A DNA stretch of 64,000 bases. Source: Paenibacillus sp. IHBB 10380. Its GTDB lineage: Bacteria; Bacillota; Bacilli; Paenibacillales; Paenibacillaceae. The notes below the pieces were generated by a model. That model did no database searches. It was given only the letters and a program-made list of their open reading frames with translations, and was not told where the DNA came from. The stretch covers positions 2,914,001 to 2,978,000 of the forward strand of contig NZ_CP010976.1 in assembly GCF_000949425.1 (NCBI RefSeq), written 5' to 3'. Shown one piece after another: positions 1 through 11,044 of this stretch (positions are counted from its first letter, which is position 1; every line of letters starts with the position of its first letter). A program made the position numbers and the translations under genes.

Positions 1-844
1 GTTCATCAATAAATATAATCCCAGATTGTTCTGCTCTATGAATAGATTCCGTAATCACATCGTCCATATCAATCAACTTCGTAGCTTCCTCTTGAATGAG
101 AACCTCACGAGCTTCTTTGATACTTAATTTACGCTTTTTCGTCTTACGAGGCAAAAGATTACCGAACATTTCTTGCATGTTCATGCCCATTTGCTCATTC
201 CCTTGACTTGAGAACATATCCATCATGGAGGAATGAGTATCTTCGACATCTATTTCAATGATATCATCTTCTAATTTACCAGACAAAAGATTAAACTTCA
301 CTTGTCTACGACGCTCTTTCACCCCAGTATCAGGTTCTTTCTCTTCAGGAGGGTTCTGTTCATTATTGTTACCTCCAAAGAGCATCTCAAATGGATTCTT
401 CTGCGTTTTAGAGCCTGCGAAAGAAGGTACCAGTATTTGTACGATTCGATCATTCGCCATCTCCACAGCGCGCTCCTGTACCTTTTCACTGCGCTCCATC
501 TTGACCATCCGAATCGCTGTCTCTACCAAATCTCTTACCATCGATTCAACATCGCGTCCCACATATCCAACCTCAGTAAATTTGGTTGCTTCAACTTTGA
601 TAAATGGCGCATTGACCAACTTGGCGAGACGTCTTGCAATTTCAGTCTTCCCTACCCCCGTAGGACCGATCATCAGAATGTTCTTAGGCACAATCTCATC
701 CCGCGAATCCTCAGGAAGCAGATTACGTCGATAACGATTACGAAGAGCTACAGCCACCGACTTCTTAGCTTGTTTCTGTCCAACAATATATTTATCTAGT
801 TCACTTACGATCTGTCTGGGCGTCAACGATTGATTATCCATCAT
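1..844 (-). CDS. hslU: HslU (ClpY) ATPase of the HslUV protease, 5' part only
   Basis: This AAA+ unfoldase feeds substrates to the HslV peptidase in the cytoplasm. The readable N-terminal 281 residues begin [10 protein letters not shown] (preceded by one extra Met at 844) and contain the Walker A motif GPTGVGKTE and the HslU signature region that follows it. The charged insertion (I-domain) comes next, and the Walker B region (IIFIDE) is reached just before the window edge. The start at 844 or 841 has a GGAGG site 5 to 8 bases upstream. It lies 37 bases downstream of hslV and is surely co-transcribed with it. The C-terminal part is outside the window. Confidence 0.95.
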   Translation of the reverse strand, partial: MMDNQSLTPRQIVSELDKYIVGQKQAKKSVAVALRNRYRRNLLPEDSRDEIVPKNILMIGPTGVGKTEIARRLAKLVNAPFIKVEATKFTEVGYVGRDVESMVRDLVETAIRMVKMERSEKVQERAVEMANDRIVQILVPSFAGSKTQKNPFEMLFGGNNNEQNPPEEKEPDTGVKERRRQVKFNLLSGKLEDDIIEIDVEDTHSSMMDMFSSQGNEQMGMNMQEMFGNLLPRKTKKRKLSIKEAREVLIQEEATKLIDMDDVITESIHRAEQSGIIFIDE

Positions 845-881
845 GTATTCCTCCACCCCTCTAAGCTTAGATTACTCTACC

Positions 882-1424
882 TTATAGCTCTTCAACGATA
901 ATATTATTATTCGTGTACACACAAATTTCAGATGCAATCTGAAGAGCTTCTCTCGCAATGTCCTTCGCTTCAAGATCATGACTATGACGTTTTAATGCAC
1001 GCCCTGCCGCTAAGGCAAAGTTCCCGCCCGATCCGATAGCAATCACATCATCATCAGGTTCAATAATTTCACCACCACCTGAAATAAGAAGCATCCCCTC
1101 TTTATCCATGACGATCATGAGTGCTTCTAATTTACGGAGGATACGATCTTGACGCCAGTCTTTGGCTAATTCAACAGCTGCACGCTGTAAGTTACCATGG
1201 TGTTCTTCTAGTTTACCTTCAAATTTCTCAAACAAAGTAATCGCATCTGCAACAGAGCCTGCAAATCCAGCGATCACTTGCCCACGGTACAGTCGTCTTA
1301 CTTTCTTAGCTGTAGTCTTCATTATAACACTGTTCCCAAAGGTAACCTGTCCGTCACCTGCAATTGCTGATTTGCCTTGATGTCGTACTGCACAGATCGT
1401 TGTTGCATGAAATGTTAAATCCAT
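882..1424 (-). CDS. hslV: HslV (ClpQ) peptidase subunit
   Basis: This is the threonine-type peptidase subunit of the two-component HslUV protease. The 180-residue protein has the normal length and the family core GDGQVTFGN near residue 24 and [14 protein letters not shown] near residue 132. As in Bacillus ClpQ/CodW, a short leader (MDLTFHA) precedes the TTI that aligns with the catalytic N-terminal Thr of E. coli HslV, so either leader removal or use of another N-terminal nucleophile is needed. AAAGGAGG lies 8 bases before the ATG. In B. subtilis a xerC-like gene (codV) separates trmFO from this gene; here it is absent. Confidence 0.96.
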   Translation of the reverse strand: MDLTFHATTICAVRHQGKSAIAGDGQVTFGNSVIMKTTAKKVRRLYRGQVIAGFAGSVADAITLFEKFEGKLEEHHGNLQRAAVELAKDWRQDRILRKLEALMIVMDKEGMLLISGGGEIIEPDDDVIAIGSGGNFALAAGRALKRHSHDLEAKDIAREALQIASEICVYTNNNIIVEEL

Positions 1425-1448
1425 CTCTATGACCTCCTTTGTTGTTCT

Positions 1449-2786
1449 TTAATCGAGCTTGGCCAAGCCAGCCTCCCCAATAAAGGACGTGATACTCTCT
1501 AAGGCTCTCGCCGCAAGAAGCTCATTCTTTTCCTTCTTATTACGCATTCTTTTCTCGAGATTAGGTAGAAGTCCGAAGTTAGCATTCATCGGTTGGAAAT
1601 TATCAGAATCCGCCGTAGTAATGTATTTAGCCATACTCCCAATCGTACTTAAGTGAGGGAAAACTATACACTCTTCATTACGAGCTAATTTTGCAGCATT
1701 AATACCCGCTATAAGACCTGATGCTGCTGATTCCACATACCCTTCTACCCCTGTCATCTGCCCTGCAAAAAAGAGCCTTTCATTGTTTTTAAGCTGATAG
1801 GTAGGCTCAAGAAGTTTGGGTGAATTAATAAATGTATTGCGGTGCATAACTCCGTAACGAACGAATTCAGCGTTCTCAAGTCCCGGAATTAATCCAAATA
1901 CACGTTTTTGCTCACCCCACTTAAGATGAGTCTGGAACCCTACAAGATTATATAATGTCCCCGCAGCATTATCTTGACGCAATTGCACAACTGCAAAGGG
2001 AAGTGTTCCTGTATGTGGATTAACTAACCCAACGGGCTTCATGGGCCCAAAAAGTGCTGTCTGCTTACCACGCTTCATCATGACTTCAATCGGCATACAG
2101 CCTTCAAAATATATTTCTTTTTCAAAATCCTTAAGTTGAGCGACCTCTGCAGCAATAAGCGCCTCATAAAAGACATCAAATTCCTCTTCATTCATAGGAC
2201 AATTCAAATATGCAGCCTCTCCTTTATCATAACGAGAAGCCAAATATACTTTAGTCATATCAATAGAGTCTTTTTCAACAATTGGAGCTGCTGCATCATA
2301 GAAATAGAAGTACTCTTGGCCCATCTTCTCACGAATATCTGCTGATAAGGAGGGAGATGTGAGTGGGCCTGTTGCAATAACAACAATCTCATCATTAGGA
2401 ATATGTGTGATTTCTTCATTAATGACTTCAATCAATGGATGGTTATGTAGAGTGTTTGTAATTTCTCCAGAGAATCCATCACGATCGACCGCTAATGCTC
2501 CCCCGGCTGGAACAGCATGTCGATCAGCTGCTCCAAGAACGAGTGAATCCAGCATCCGCATTTCTTCTTTTAATACACCTACTGCGTTGGTTAATCCATT
2601 AGCACGTAGTGAATTGCTGCATACTAATTCAGCAAACTGATCTGTATGATGAGCGGGTGTCTTGACGACAGGGCGCATTTCATATAATTTCACAGGAACT
2701 CCCCGACTTGCTATTTGCCAAGCGGCTTCGCTGCCAGCAAGTCCCGCACCAATAACGGTTACTTTTTGTGGTTCATTCAACTTCAT
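1449..2786 (-). CDS. trmFO: TrmFO, folate-dependent tRNA U54 methyltransferase
   Basis: This flavoprotein uses methylenetetrahydrofolate to make ribothymidine at position 54 of tRNA. The N-terminus carries the FAD-binding motif [13 protein letters not shown], followed by the family motif [17 protein letters not shown]; the C-terminal [16 protein letters not shown] is also typical. Length is about 445 residues, as in B. subtilis TrmFO (Gid). The start is a little uncertain: ATG at 2786 has GGAGG only 2 bases away, while an in-frame TTG at 2798 lies 3 bases after the topA stop codon. Close spacing with topA implies one operon. Confidence 0.95.
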   Translation of the reverse strand: MKLNEPQKVTVIGAGLAGSEAAWQIASRGVPVKLYEMRPVVKTPAHHTDQFAELVCSNSLRANGLTNAVGVLKEEMRMLDSLVLGAADRHAVPAGGALAVDRDGFSGEITNTLHNHPLIEVINEEITHIPNDEIVVIATGPLTSPSLSADIREKMGQEYFYFYDAAAPIVEKDSIDMTKVYLASRYDKGEAAYLNCPMNEEEFDVFYEALIAAEVAQLKDFEKEIYFEGCMPIEVMMKRGKQTALFGPMKPVGLVNPHTGTLPFAVVQLRQDNAAGTLYNLVGFQTHLKWGEQKRVFGLIPGLENAEFVRYGVMHRNTFINSPKLLEPTYQLKNNERLFFAGQMTGVEGYVESAASGLIAGINAAKLARNEECIVFPHLSTIGSMAKYITTADSDNFQPMNANFGLLPNLEKRMRNKKEKNELLAARALESITSFIGEAGLAKLD

Positions 2787-2801
2787 TACCTCCTGCAATG
2801 A

Positions 2802-4907
2802 CTATTCTGCACTATCGTCGGTGTCGTTATCTTCAACCATCTCTACATGATCACACGATGTACATTGTAATTTAACTCCCTGTTTGTTACGCTTCTCAAC
2901 CATTAAAGAATCACATTTAGGACATGGTTTGAGCGATGGGCGATCCCATGAAACAAATTCACATTCAGGATAACGATTACACCCAAAGAAAATTCTGCCT
3001 TTCTTACTACGACGCTCAACCACATGGCCTTCTTTACATGCTGGACAAGTTACGCCAATATCTTTGATGATAGGTTTCGTGTTACGGCAATCTGGAAATC
3101 CTGAGCATGCCAAAAACTTACCGAATCTACCCAATTTATATACTAAATGCTTCCCGCACTTTTCACAAATTTCATCAGAAACTTCATCTTCAATTTCTAT
3201 TTCCTTCATTTCTTCTTCAGCAACTTCCAGTCGCTTCTTGAAAGTTTCATAGAATTCAGCAAGCACCTTTACCCAGTCTTCTGATCCTTCACCCACGTGG
3301 TCAAGGTCTTCTTCCATATGTGCAGTAAATTCAACATTCAGAATTTCTGGAAAGAACTGTTCCATCTGTTCAATAACGAGCTCGCCTAATTCCGTTGGCA
3401 TAAATTTCTTTTCTTCCATTGCAATATAACCACGCTTTTGAATTGTCTCAAGCGTTGGAGCATACGTACTGGGACGACCTATGCCTAGTTCTTCTAGAGT
3501 CTTCACCAGTCTTGCCTCTGTATATCGTGGTGGTGGCTGCGTAAAGTGCTGCTTCGGTTCAACCTCTTGTTTGCTCAAAGTATCACCTGATTGAAGCGCT
3601 GGGAGAAATTTATCATCATCCGTTGTCCCACCGTCGTCATTTCCCTCAACATACACCTTCATGAAACCAGGAAAACGAACCTTGGAACCAACAGCACGAA
3701 ACGTTACAGATGCAGCGGTAATATCTACCGAAAGCGTATCCAGCACCGCAGACGACATTTGACTAGCTACAAGACGTTCCCAGATTAATTTATAAAGGCG
3801 AAATTGATCACGACTCATAAATGCTTTTACCGTATCAGGTTCCCGAAGGACTGATGTAGGTCTAATCGCCTCATGGGCCTCTTGAGCATTTGCTGCTTTC
3901 TTAGTGTACTGACGTGGCGTCTCTGGTGCAAAAGCTTCACCGTATTTCGTCTCAATAAACGCTTTGATCTCTTCTTGTGCAGATACCGCTACTCTCGTCG
4001 AGTCTGTACGCATATAAGTAATAAGACCAACTGTACCTTCTTTTCCCAACTCAACACCTTCATACAACTGTTGAGCTACGGACATTGTCTTTGCTGCACG
4101 AAAATTGAGTTTACGAGCTGCCTCTTGCTGAAGTGAACTTGTCGTAAAAGGAGCCGAAGGATGTCTTTGGCGTTCTTTCTCTTTCACTTCACTAACGGAA
4201 TAAGAGGCTCCCTCAATTGCTTTCAAGACTTCTTGTACATCCTCTTCGCGAGAAAGATCCTTCTTCTCTCCGTTCATCCGATGGAATTTAGCTTCAAATT
4301 CAGAATCACCCTTGGATAACCGAGCTGTAATACTCCAATATTCTTCCGGAACGAAATCATCAATATCATTTTCCCGGTCCATGATGATTTTAACCGCTAC
4401 TGATTGTACGCGTCCCGCAGAAAGTCCTTTTTTAACTTTCTTCCATAAAAGAGGACTAATTTTATACCCCACAAGTCGATCTAGAATTCTTCGTGCTTGC
4501 TGAGCTTTAACTAGATCCATATTAATTTTACGTGGTGTTTTGAAAGCGTCCTTCACAGCCTGCTTCGTAATTTCATTAAAGACCACTCTACAGCTTTGTG
4601 TCTGATCAAGCTCAAGCGCCGTTGCCAAATGCCAAGCAATTGCTTCTCCTTCGCGGTCCGGGTCAGCTGCTAGATAGACATTCTTAACTTTTTTACTAGC
4701 ACTTTTTAATTCCTTCAAGATCGAACCTTTACCCCGAATTGTAATATACTTAGGATCGAAATCATTCTCAACGTCGACGCCAATTTGGCTTTTCGGTAAA
4801 TCCCGTATATGACCCATTGAAGCTTTGACAATATACTTACTACCTAGATATTTGCCTATCGTCTTCGCCTTTGAAGGCGACTCTACGATGACGAGTGAAT
4901 CTGCCAT
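2802..4907 (-). CDS. topA: DNA topoisomerase I
   Basis: Type IA topoisomerase that relaxes negative supercoils. The 701-residue protein has the N-terminal Toprim domain ([14 protein letters not shown], then [12 protein letters not shown]), the catalytic tyrosine in [11 protein letters not shown], and [11 protein letters not shown]. At the C-terminus three Cys4 zinc ribbons follow one another (CEKCG...C-C, CPACK...C-C, CPKCD...C-C), then an acidic tail. This is the usual length for Firmicutes. It sits between dprA and trmFO in the conserved order, 49 bases from dprA. Confidence 0.97.
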   Translation of the reverse strand: MADSLVIVESPSKAKTIGKYLGSKYIVKASMGHIRDLPKSQIGVDVENDFDPKYITIRGKGSILKELKSASKKVKNVYLAADPDREGEAIAWHLATALELDQTQSCRVVFNEITKQAVKDAFKTPRKINMDLVKAQQARRILDRLVGYKISPLLWKKVKKGLSAGRVQSVAVKIIMDRENDIDDFVPEEYWSITARLSKGDSEFEAKFHRMNGEKKDLSREEDVQEVLKAIEGASYSVSEVKEKERQRHPSAPFTTSSLQQEAARKLNFRAAKTMSVAQQLYEGVELGKEGTVGLITYMRTDSTRVAVSAQEEIKAFIETKYGEAFAPETPRQYTKKAANAQEAHEAIRPTSVLREPDTVKAFMSRDQFRLYKLIWERLVASQMSSAVLDTLSVDITAASVTFRAVGSKVRFPGFMKVYVEGNDDGGTTDDDKFLPALQSGDTLSKQEVEPKQHFTQPPPRYTEARLVKTLEELGIGRPSTYAPTLETIQKRGYIAMEEKKFMPTELGELVIEQMEQFFPEILNVEFTAHMEEDLDHVGEGSEDWVKVLAEFYETFKKRLEVAEEEMKEIEIEDEVSDEICEKCGKHLVYKLGRFGKFLACSGFPDCRNTKPIIKDIGVTCPACKEGHVVERRSKKGRIFFGCNRYPECEFVSWDRPSLKPCPKCDSLMVEKRNKQGVKLQCTSCDHVEMVEDNDTDDSAE

Positions 4908-4956
4908 AGATAATCTCCTCTCTTACAATAAACCATTAAAATCCGTCAAACCCACA

Positions 4957-6084
4957 TTATATGATCTTATATATAGCACCAGCTAATTGGGTAATTTGCT
5001 TTTTTATGATTAAAGATAACAGAACTGAATGCAAATGTCCAAAATCCCATTGACTTTTCAGCAACAATTGATCCAGTGTGCATGGTCCCTGCTCGAGTAT
5101 ATGGTATAGTTGAATCTCCTCTGTTGTCAAATCCTCTTTTTGTGAACATAGCCTTTCTTCTATTCTGAGCTTCTTCAAATCCTCTTGGTTATTGCCCACT
5201 TCTAGCAAATGAGACTCGTACTCTTCCAATACATCTTGCGTACATGTTACCATCTTTGCCCCCTGTTTAATAAGCTCAAGTGTCCCTCGACTTTTAGGAG
5301 ATGTAATAGGCCCGGGAACTGCATACACATCACGCCCAGCCTCCATGGCTAAATCCGCAGTAATTAAGGAACCACTTCGGGCATCTGCTTCTACTACTAA
5401 TGTACCCAAACTAAGCCCTGCGATAATCCGATTACGCTGTGGGAAGAGTCCAGGGTGTGACGGTGTCCCTAAAGCATATTCTGTTACAATAAGTCCCTTA
5501 GCTGCTATTCGTTCATATAATGTACGATTCTCCGCAGGGTATATAACATCCATCCCCGTTGCCATCACTGCGATTGTATTTCCACCGCATATTAATGAAG
5601 CTTCATGACATACACTGTCAATCCCTCTAGCCAAGCCACTAATGACCGTCATTCCCGCTTTGCACAATCCCTCCGCCAATACAGCCCCGACCTTCCTACC
5701 ATAAGCTGTTGGTATACGAGTACCTACCATTGAAATGGCGGTCGATTGAAGCAAATCAACATTTCCAAGACAATACAAAACCCATGGAGGCTGATGAGCT
5801 TCTTTTAAAAGAGCAGGATATTCCTCGTCCAGAATCGTTATCACTTTAATTTTTCTATTCATTAGTTCTAGACTTCTCTGCTCAATCCGATCCAATGACA
5901 ATTGCCTCATCACCGATCCTACCTTATCCCGTGGCAAACCTGCCTGCTCCCAATCTTGTTCATTAAAATGTAACATATGAGCCGACAATGCTCCCTTATT
6001 TATTAATCTCTCAATACTTTTGGACCCGATTCCGTCTAATTCATGAAGTGCAATAAGTATTTCTCGTTCACCTATATAGTTCAT
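4957..6084 (-). CDS. dprA: DprA/Smf, DNA-processing protein
   Basis: DprA binds incoming single-stranded DNA and loads RecA during natural transformation. The 375 residues contain an N-terminal SAM/HhH-like part (LHELDGIGSKSIERLI), the central Rossmann-like DprA domain with GTRIPTAYGR, SGLARGIDSVCHEASL and FPQRNRIIAGLS, and a C-terminal winged-helix part. It precedes topA, as in B. subtilis. Together with comM, disrupted about 4 kb away by the prophage, it suggests that the host lineage has, or had, competence functions. Confidence 0.95.
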   Translation of the reverse strand: MNYIGEREILIALHELDGIGSKSIERLINKGALSAHMLHFNEQDWEQAGLPRDKVGSVMRQLSLDRIEQRSLELMNRKIKVITILDEEYPALLKEAHQPPWVLYCLGNVDLLQSTAISMVGTRIPTAYGRKVGAVLAEGLCKAGMTVISGLARGIDSVCHEASLICGGNTIAVMATGMDVIYPAENRTLYERIAAKGLIVTEYALGTPSHPGLFPQRNRIIAGLSLGTLVVEADARSGSLITADLAMEAGRDVYAVPGPITSPKSRGTLELIKQGAKMVTCTQDVLEEYESHLLEVGNNQEDLKKLRIEERLCSQKEDLTTEEIQLYHILEQGPCTLDQLLLKSQWDFGHLHSVLLSLIIKKQITQLAGAIYKII

Positions 6085-6151
6085 AATACCCTCCTCAATG
6101 TCGAGAATACCATTCTCGAAATAGTTCTATAGAACTAAATAAACGCAAAGA

Positions 6152-6188
6152 AGCAACCTTTTCCTCATATAAGAGAAAAAAGGTTGCT
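6152..6188 (-). terminator. Rho-independent terminator after sucCD
   Basis: On the minus strand the arms AGCAACCTTTT and its complement flank a short loop just after the sucD stop and before dprA. A T-rich tract inside the stem (CCTTTTTTCTC) and TTCTTTG after it fit a strong intrinsic terminator separating sucCD from the dprA-topA-trmFO-hslVU operon. Confidence 0.8.
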
Positions 6189-6221
6189 TACCTTGTTATT
6201 GATTACACAAAAATCATTAGA

Positions 6222-7151
6222 TTATTGTGCAGTACACTTTTCCAAAATCCCTTGTTCTTCTAGAACGCTAACTAATGTAGATCCCATTTCCGATGGCGTA
6301 GGAGCGACTTTGATACCACACTCTTCGAGTTTGGCAATCTTCTCTTTCGCTGTCCCTTTTCCTCCAGAAATAATGGCACCTGCGTGTCCCATTCTCTTAC
6401 CAGGAGGAGCAGTTACACCTCCGATAAATCCTACGACCGGCTTCGTCATATGATCACGAATCCATTCAGCTGCCTCTTCTTCAGCAGTTCCGCCAATCTC
6501 ACCGATCATAATAACGGCATAGGTCTCCGGATCTTCGTTGAAAAGGTTTAGAATATCGATAAATTCTGATCCCTTAACAGGGTCTCCACCGATACCTATA
6601 GCTGAAGATTGACCGATTCCGCGAGTTGTCAATTGATGAACAGCTTCATACGTCAACGTTCCACTTCGAGAAACGACACCGACGTGTCCCTTCATATGAA
6701 TATAACCTGGCATAATGCCAATTTTACATTCCCCTGGCGTAATAACACCCGGGCAGTTCGGTCCAATCAGTGTTGTTTTCTTACCTTCAAGATACCGCGA
6801 TACTTTGATCATATCAAGTACAGGTATACCCTCAGTAATACAAATCACTAGATCCAATTCCGCATCCACCGCTTCCATGATGGAATCTGCAGCAAAAGCT
6901 GGCGGAACATAAATTACACTTGCTGTTGCACCTGTAACAGCCTTAGCTTCTACAACAGTGTTAAATACAGGTAAGCTAACGCTTTCCCCATTCTCTAACG
7001 TAATTTCAACCTCCGTGCCACCTTTACCTGGCGTTACCCCACCCACCATTTGAGTTCCGTAATCCAGAGCTCCTTTGGTATGGAATAGACCTGTAGCACC
7101 CGTAATCCCTTGGGTGATAACTTTTGTGTTTTTATCGACTAAAATGCTCAC
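6222..7151 (-). CDS. sucD: Succinyl-CoA synthetase alpha subunit
   Basis: The alpha subunit of the TCA-cycle enzyme that interconverts succinyl-CoA and succinate with ADP/GDP phosphorylation. The 309 residues start with [21 protein letters not shown] and have the CoA-binding Rossmann fold. The phosphohistidine segment [14 protein letters not shown] lies near residue 245. Length and motifs are normal. It follows sucC by 34 bases and forms a two-gene operon ending at the terminator near 6170. Confidence 0.97.
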   Translation of the reverse strand: MSILVDKNTKVITQGITGATGLFHTKGALDYGTQMVGGVTPGKGGTEVEITLENGESVSLPVFNTVVEAKAVTGATASVIYVPPAFAADSIMEAVDAELDLVICITEGIPVLDMIKVSRYLEGKKTTLIGPNCPGVITPGECKIGIMPGYIHMKGHVGVVSRSGTLTYEAVHQLTTRGIGQSSAIGIGGDPVKGSEFIDILNLFNEDPETYAVIMIGEIGGTAEEEAAEWIRDHMTKPVVGFIGGVTAPPGKRMGHAGAIISGGKGTAKEKIAKLEECGIKVAPTPSEMGSTLVSVLEEQGILEKCTAQ

Positions 7152-7185
7152 GATTACTTCACATCCCCTATCGATTTAAAAGTAA

Positions 7186-8346
7186 TTATTTTACGAGCGA
7201 GACAATTTTCTGTGCACCATCAGCCATAGAATCCGCAGCAACGATATTAAGTCCCGACTCAGCCAAAATTTTCTTACCCAAATCTACATTCGTACCTTCG
7301 AGACGGACGACTAATGGACGTGTTAAACCGAGTTGTTTTGCGGCTTCAACGACACCATTCGCAATAACATCACAACGCATAATACCACCAAAGATATTGA
7401 TAAATATTCCTTTGACTTGCTCATCAGATAAAATAATTTTAAAAGCTTCCGTTACTTTCTCCGTAGTAGCGCCGCCCCCTACATCCAGGAAGTTCGCCGG
7501 ATCTCCACCATAATATTTAATAATGTCCATCGTTGCCATTGCAAGTCCAGCACCATTAACCATACATCCAATATTGCCATCTAACGCAATATAGCTAAGA
7601 TCGTATTTAGAGGCTTCAATTTCTTTCAGATCCTCTTCATCTAGATCTCTAAGCTCTTGGATGTCCTTATGACGAAATAGTGCATTAGAGTCGAAGTTAA
7701 GCTTGGCATCTAGTGCTATAACTTGTCCGTCTCCTGTAATAACTAATGGATTAATTTCTGCAATAGAACAATCCTTATCAACAAAAGCTCGATATAATGC
7801 CATCATAAACTGAGCCGCTTTGTTTACAAGTTCGTTAGGAATATGGATAGCATATGCTAGCTTACGAGCTTGAAATGATTGAAGACCAACCGCTGGATCC
7901 ACGATCTCTTTAAAGATTTTCTCAGGTGTCTCAGCTGCCACTTCCTCAATCTCTGTGCCACCTTCTTCAGATGCCATCATTACGACACGTCCAGTTGCAC
8001 GGTCTACAACGACTCCGACGTAATACTCTTTGCGGATATCACAGCCTTCTTCAATTAAAAGACGTTTGACCTCTTTACCTGCAGGTCCTGTCTGGTGAGT
8101 CACTAGTACTTTACCAAGAATCTCTTCTGCATAAGTACGAACTTCATCCAAGCTTTTTGCCACTTTAACGCCGCCAGCTTTTCCTCGTCCACCTGCATGA
8201 ATTTGCGCTTTCACTACCGTCACCGGACTTCCCAGCGATTTCGCAGCTTCTACAGCTTCTTCCACCGTATAAGCAACCTTGCCGTTAGGAACGACAACTC
8301 CATACTGTTTTAATACTTGCTTTCCTTGATATTCATGGATATTCAT
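7186..8346 (-). CDS. sucC: Succinyl-CoA synthetase beta subunit
   Basis: The ADP-forming beta subunit; it has the N-terminal ATP-grasp fold and C-terminal subunit-interaction domain. The 386-residue sequence begins [17 protein letters not shown] and has the family motifs [24 protein letters not shown] and [15 protein letters not shown] lies 6 bases before the ATG. The 247 bases upstream hold no gene and should contain the operon promoter. Confidence 0.97.
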   Translation of the reverse strand: MNIHEYQGKQVLKQYGVVVPNGKVAYTVEEAVEAAKSLGSPVTVVKAQIHAGGRGKAGGVKVAKSLDEVRTYAEEILGKVLVTHQTGPAGKEVKRLLIEEGCDIRKEYYVGVVVDRATGRVVMMASEEGGTEIEEVAAETPEKIFKEIVDPAVGLQSFQARKLAYAIHIPNELVNKAAQFMMALYRAFVDKDCSIAEINPLVITGDGQVIALDAKLNFDSNALFRHKDIQELRDLDEEDLKEIEASKYDLSYIALDGNIGCMVNGAGLAMATMDIIKYYGGDPANFLDVGGGATTEKVTEAFKIILSDEQVKGIFINIFGGIMRCDVIANGVVEAAKQLGLTRPLVVRLEGTNVDLGKKILAESGLNIVAADSMADGAQKIVSLVK

Positions 8347-8593
8347 TTACGAGATCCTCCTATCAACATGACTGCAACAAGACGAGACAATGACATCGAA
8401 TAATTAATTGGAAAAAAATATAAACCCAACTTATTGTAACATGATTATAAAACGCTTACCTTAATTATTACACTTTAATACACACTCTTTTGATATCGTT
8501 TTCATTCCTAATTGCGAATGGTTGGGAATATATGTAAAAAAGGAATGATGGACATTACTATATAATGCCTTCACCCTCTACTTATTTGTACGA

Positions 8594-9082
8594 TTATTTA
8601 TGACCTGTCCGCACATTAGACTCATGAACTCGATCTAGTAAATTCTTGAATTGGGAGAGTAGATTTTGGAACTCATCTCCTGAGACACACCCGTGTTGAA
8701 ATATAGCTTCAGGTATATGCACCGCTTGCTCTTGCAGATTCCAACCTTTATCTGTCAAAGTAATGTTCACTTTACGCTCATCCTCTGTGGATCGAACACG
8801 ATGAACAAGTCCTGCAGCCTGCATTCTCTTCAGAAGGGGTGTTAAAGTGCCCGAATCCAGATAGAGCGCTTCACCCAACTCTTTAACCGTACGCTCCTTA
8901 TGTTCCCATAACACTAGCAGTACTAGATACTGAGAATAGGTTACCCCCAATTTCTCTAGCGTGGGTTGGTACAATTTTGTAATTTCCCTAGAGCATGCAT
9001 AGATCGTGAAACAAAGCTGGTTATCCAGTAACAAGTGCGGATCGGGTTCAGGGATATGATTCATTGTTAATTCATCTTTCAT
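8594..9082 (-). CDS. ohrR: OhrR-type MarR-family redox repressor
   Basis: The 162-residue MarR-family wHTH protein has the N-terminal OhrR signature LDNQLCFTIYACSREITK, which contains the reactive Cys that senses organic hydroperoxides. It is followed by the GVTYSQYLVLLVLWE helix and the wHTH RSTEDERKVNITLT wing. In this family the oxidised Cys releases DNA and derepresses ohr peroxiredoxin genes; no ohrA is in the window. The start is at 9082, or at the inner ATG at 9064. A near-palindromic site at 9177-9200 is a plausible operator. The family call is firm; the peroxide-sensing role is inferred. Confidence 0.85.
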   Translation of the reverse strand: MKDELTMNHIPEPDPHLLLDNQLCFTIYACSREITKLYQPTLEKLGVTYSQYLVLLVLWEHKERTVKELGEALYLDSGTLTPLLKRMQAAGLVHRVRSTEDERKVNITLTDKGWNLQEQAVHIPEAIFQHGCVSGDEFQNLLSQFKNLLDRVHESNVRTGHK

Positions 9083-9176
9083 AACTTGATATCACCTACC
9101 TCTTCTTCATTAATTCTAGCATATTCATGCCAATGTTTCATGTTAATTGTTATAAATATACCCATAACACATTATA

Positions 9177-9200
9177 TTTACGTAATTTAAATTGTGTAAA
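9177..9200. promoter_or_regulatory. Candidate OhrR operator (dyad)
   Basis: The dyad TTTAC-GT-AATTTAAATT-GT-GTAAA reads almost identically on both strands and resembles OhrR boxes built around AATTTAAATT. It lies between ohrR and the comM promoter and might control either gene. Confidence 0.4.
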
Positions 9201-9220
9201 ATACAAATAAAATAACTCAC

Positions 9221-9249
9221 TTGACAACATCATACAATGGTTCTACAAT
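9221..9249 (+). promoter_or_regulatory. SigA-type promoter for comM
   Basis: A perfect -35 hexamer TTGACA is followed after exactly 17 bases by TACAAT, 100 bases upstream of the comM start codon. Nothing else lies between it and comM. Confidence 0.65.
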
Positions 9250-9348
9250 TTGTCTAATATTATCATTTCCGAAAAAATGGAAGCACCTTTTTTCTAATGC
9301 GACATGATGCCCTAATCTATGTCATAAACAGAAAAGAGGTTTTTTGTT

Positions 9349-10476
9349 ATGTACGGTAAAATGCATAGTGCGTGTCTATATGGAATTGACGGGGTTATTA
9401 TCGAAGTAGAGGTAGATTTGTCCAATGGTCTTCCACAGACTTCTATCATTGGCCTACCCGATTCAGCCATCCGAGAAGCTGTCGAACGCGTACGAGCTGC
9501 CATTAAAAATTGTGGGTTTCGTTTCCCCATGCAAAGAGTTACGATCAACCTTGCTCCTGCAGATTTACGAAAAGAAGGATCGGCCTTTGATCTTGCTATT
9601 GCCCTTGGGATTCTTGTCACGAGTAATCAACTTATTCTTCCAACAGAGATCAAATTGTTAATCATTGGTGAGCTTGCCCTAGATGGAAGTCTAAGACCTG
9701 TAACAGGTGTCTTATCTATGGTGGATCGAGCTAAGCGAGAAGGATTCCATGGTGTACTTCTTCCCCACGAGAATGCAGCAGAAGCGGCACTTATCGCGGG
9801 GATACATATATATAGCCTTACGCATCTACAGCAATTACTTTACCAGAGCGCACCTAGACCTAAAGGATCAAGAAAAGAAAGCGACGACCCTATGGTTCTA
9901 TCCTCGTTAAGTTTTCTAGAAGTTACCCCCAGTCTATCTTACTCCGCCGCCAATATTAACAACGGTCTCAACAAATATGAAGATTACTCCGACGTCTTAG
10001 GCCAACAACATGTTAAACGCGCGCTAACGATTGCTGCTGCTGGGATGCATAATATATTGTTAATCGGTCCTCCGGGTACAGGAAAGACGATGCTCATCAA
10101 GCGTTTACCGACTATACTCCCTTCTTTAACAGAACAAGAAGCATTGGATACAACCAAAATATTCAGTGCTGCCGGTAAGTTAAAGGAAACGGATACCGGA
10201 CTGCTCCATCGGCGTTCCTTTCGCTCTCCACACCATACGATTTCTCCAGGTGGATTAATTGGAGGTGGCACCATTCCGAAGCCAGGTGAAGTTAGTCTCG
10301 CTCACCGCGGTATTCTATTTCTAGATGAATTACCAGAATTTTCACGCAACGTACTTGAAGTATTACGACAACCTTTAGAAGATCGATCTGTAACGATTAG
10401 CAGGGCCAAAGCTGTCATCACATTCCCTGCACATTTTCTGCTTGCTGCGTCGATGAATCCTTGTCCGTGCAGATAA
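9349..10476 (+). pseudogene. comM: ComM/YifB-family AAA ATPase, 3' part displaced by prophage insertion
   Basis: ComM is a hexameric helicase that helps extend heteroduplex during natural transformation. The 375 residues present include the N-terminal ChlI-like domain ([38 protein letters not shown]), Walker A GPPGTGKT near residue 240 and Walker [12 protein letters not shown] near residue 321. Reading stops just after AASMNPCPC, where family members normally continue with Gly-(Tyr/Phe)-Tyr-Gly and another 120 or so residues. Those are replaced by Arg-stop and phage sequence. The rest should lie at the right prophage end outside the window, so excision would restore the gene. Confidence 0.9.
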
Positions 10477-10490
10477 CACCTCAGGCATGA
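10455..10490. other. attL (left prophage junction inside comM)
   Basis: Identity to comM coding sequence ends around AATCCTTGTCCGTGC (about 10458-10472), and the prophage begins with AGATAACACC. Serine integrases use short core identities, so the crossover probably lies within this stretch. The exact core cannot be fixed without attR, which is outside the window. Confidence 0.6.
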
Positions 10491-10939
10491 GTGTAATGAA
10501 GAAGACATCACTGAATATATTGGGCTCAGGAGCCAAAGTCAACAAGACTCCTGGTGATCGTATTCGTTATGCACGTAAATCAGAGTACTTAACTATCAGG
10601 GAATTAGCTACTAAAACAGGATTAACACCTGAAGCCATTAGCATGATGGAAAGGAATACCCATCCCCCATCCCTAAGCAGTCTACGAAAGATATCTATTG
10701 TATTGAAAAAGCCTATCCATTTTTTGGGCTGCTATGAAGATATGAATGAAGAAACATTGGGAGATCAAATCAAAAAGGCCAGATATTATAAAGGTCTGAC
10801 CTTGGAAGAGGCTGGAGAGCACTTTGGTGCCGATGTAAAGACAATTAGAAGCTGGGAGACAAATAGAAGAAGACCATCCAATAGACATATTAATGAAGTA
10901 AAATTATTTGTTGATATAATAGTGATATTAAAACTGTAA
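10487..10939 (+). CDS. XRE-family regulator with two HTH domains
   Basis: The 150-residue protein has two Cro/CI-type HTH units. The first is at residues 21-75 (GDRIRYARKSEYLTIRELA...TPEAISMMER); the second is at about 88-140 (LGDQIKKARYYKGLTLEEAGEHFGADVKTIRSWE). It is the first phage gene after the comM break and reads in the same direction as comM. No good ribosome binding site precedes ATG 10487 or ATG 10496, so the start is uncertain and expression may rely on the comM promoter. It has no peptidase domain. The role is probably regulatory; its target is unknown. Confidence 0.75.
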   Translation: MSVMKKTSLNILGSGAKVNKTPGDRIRYARKSEYLTIRELATKTGLTPEAISMMERNTHPPSLSSLRKISIVLKKPIHFLGCYEDMNEETLGDQIKKARYYKGLTLEEAGEHFGADVKTIRSWETNRRRPSNRHINEVKLFVDIIVILKL

Positions 10940-10989
10940 TCTTTAGATTGAATGTGTACTGCTGATGTTTCTTTTTTGTTATATAGCAC

Positions 10990-11034
10990 AAAAAAATCGC
11001 CCCTTCACAGATCATGCGTAGGGGCGATTTTTTT
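10990..11034. terminator. Bidirectional intrinsic terminator
   Basis: AAAAAAATCGCCCC pairs with GGGGCGATTTTTTT around a 17-base loop. It lies between the convergent genes ending at 10939 and 11045 and serves both strands. Confidence 0.9.
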
Positions 11035-11044
11035 GTTTTCTATA

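Noticed and set aside
258..799. Two plus-strand frames over hslU
   Set aside because: Shadows of the conserved hslU coding sequence on the other strand.
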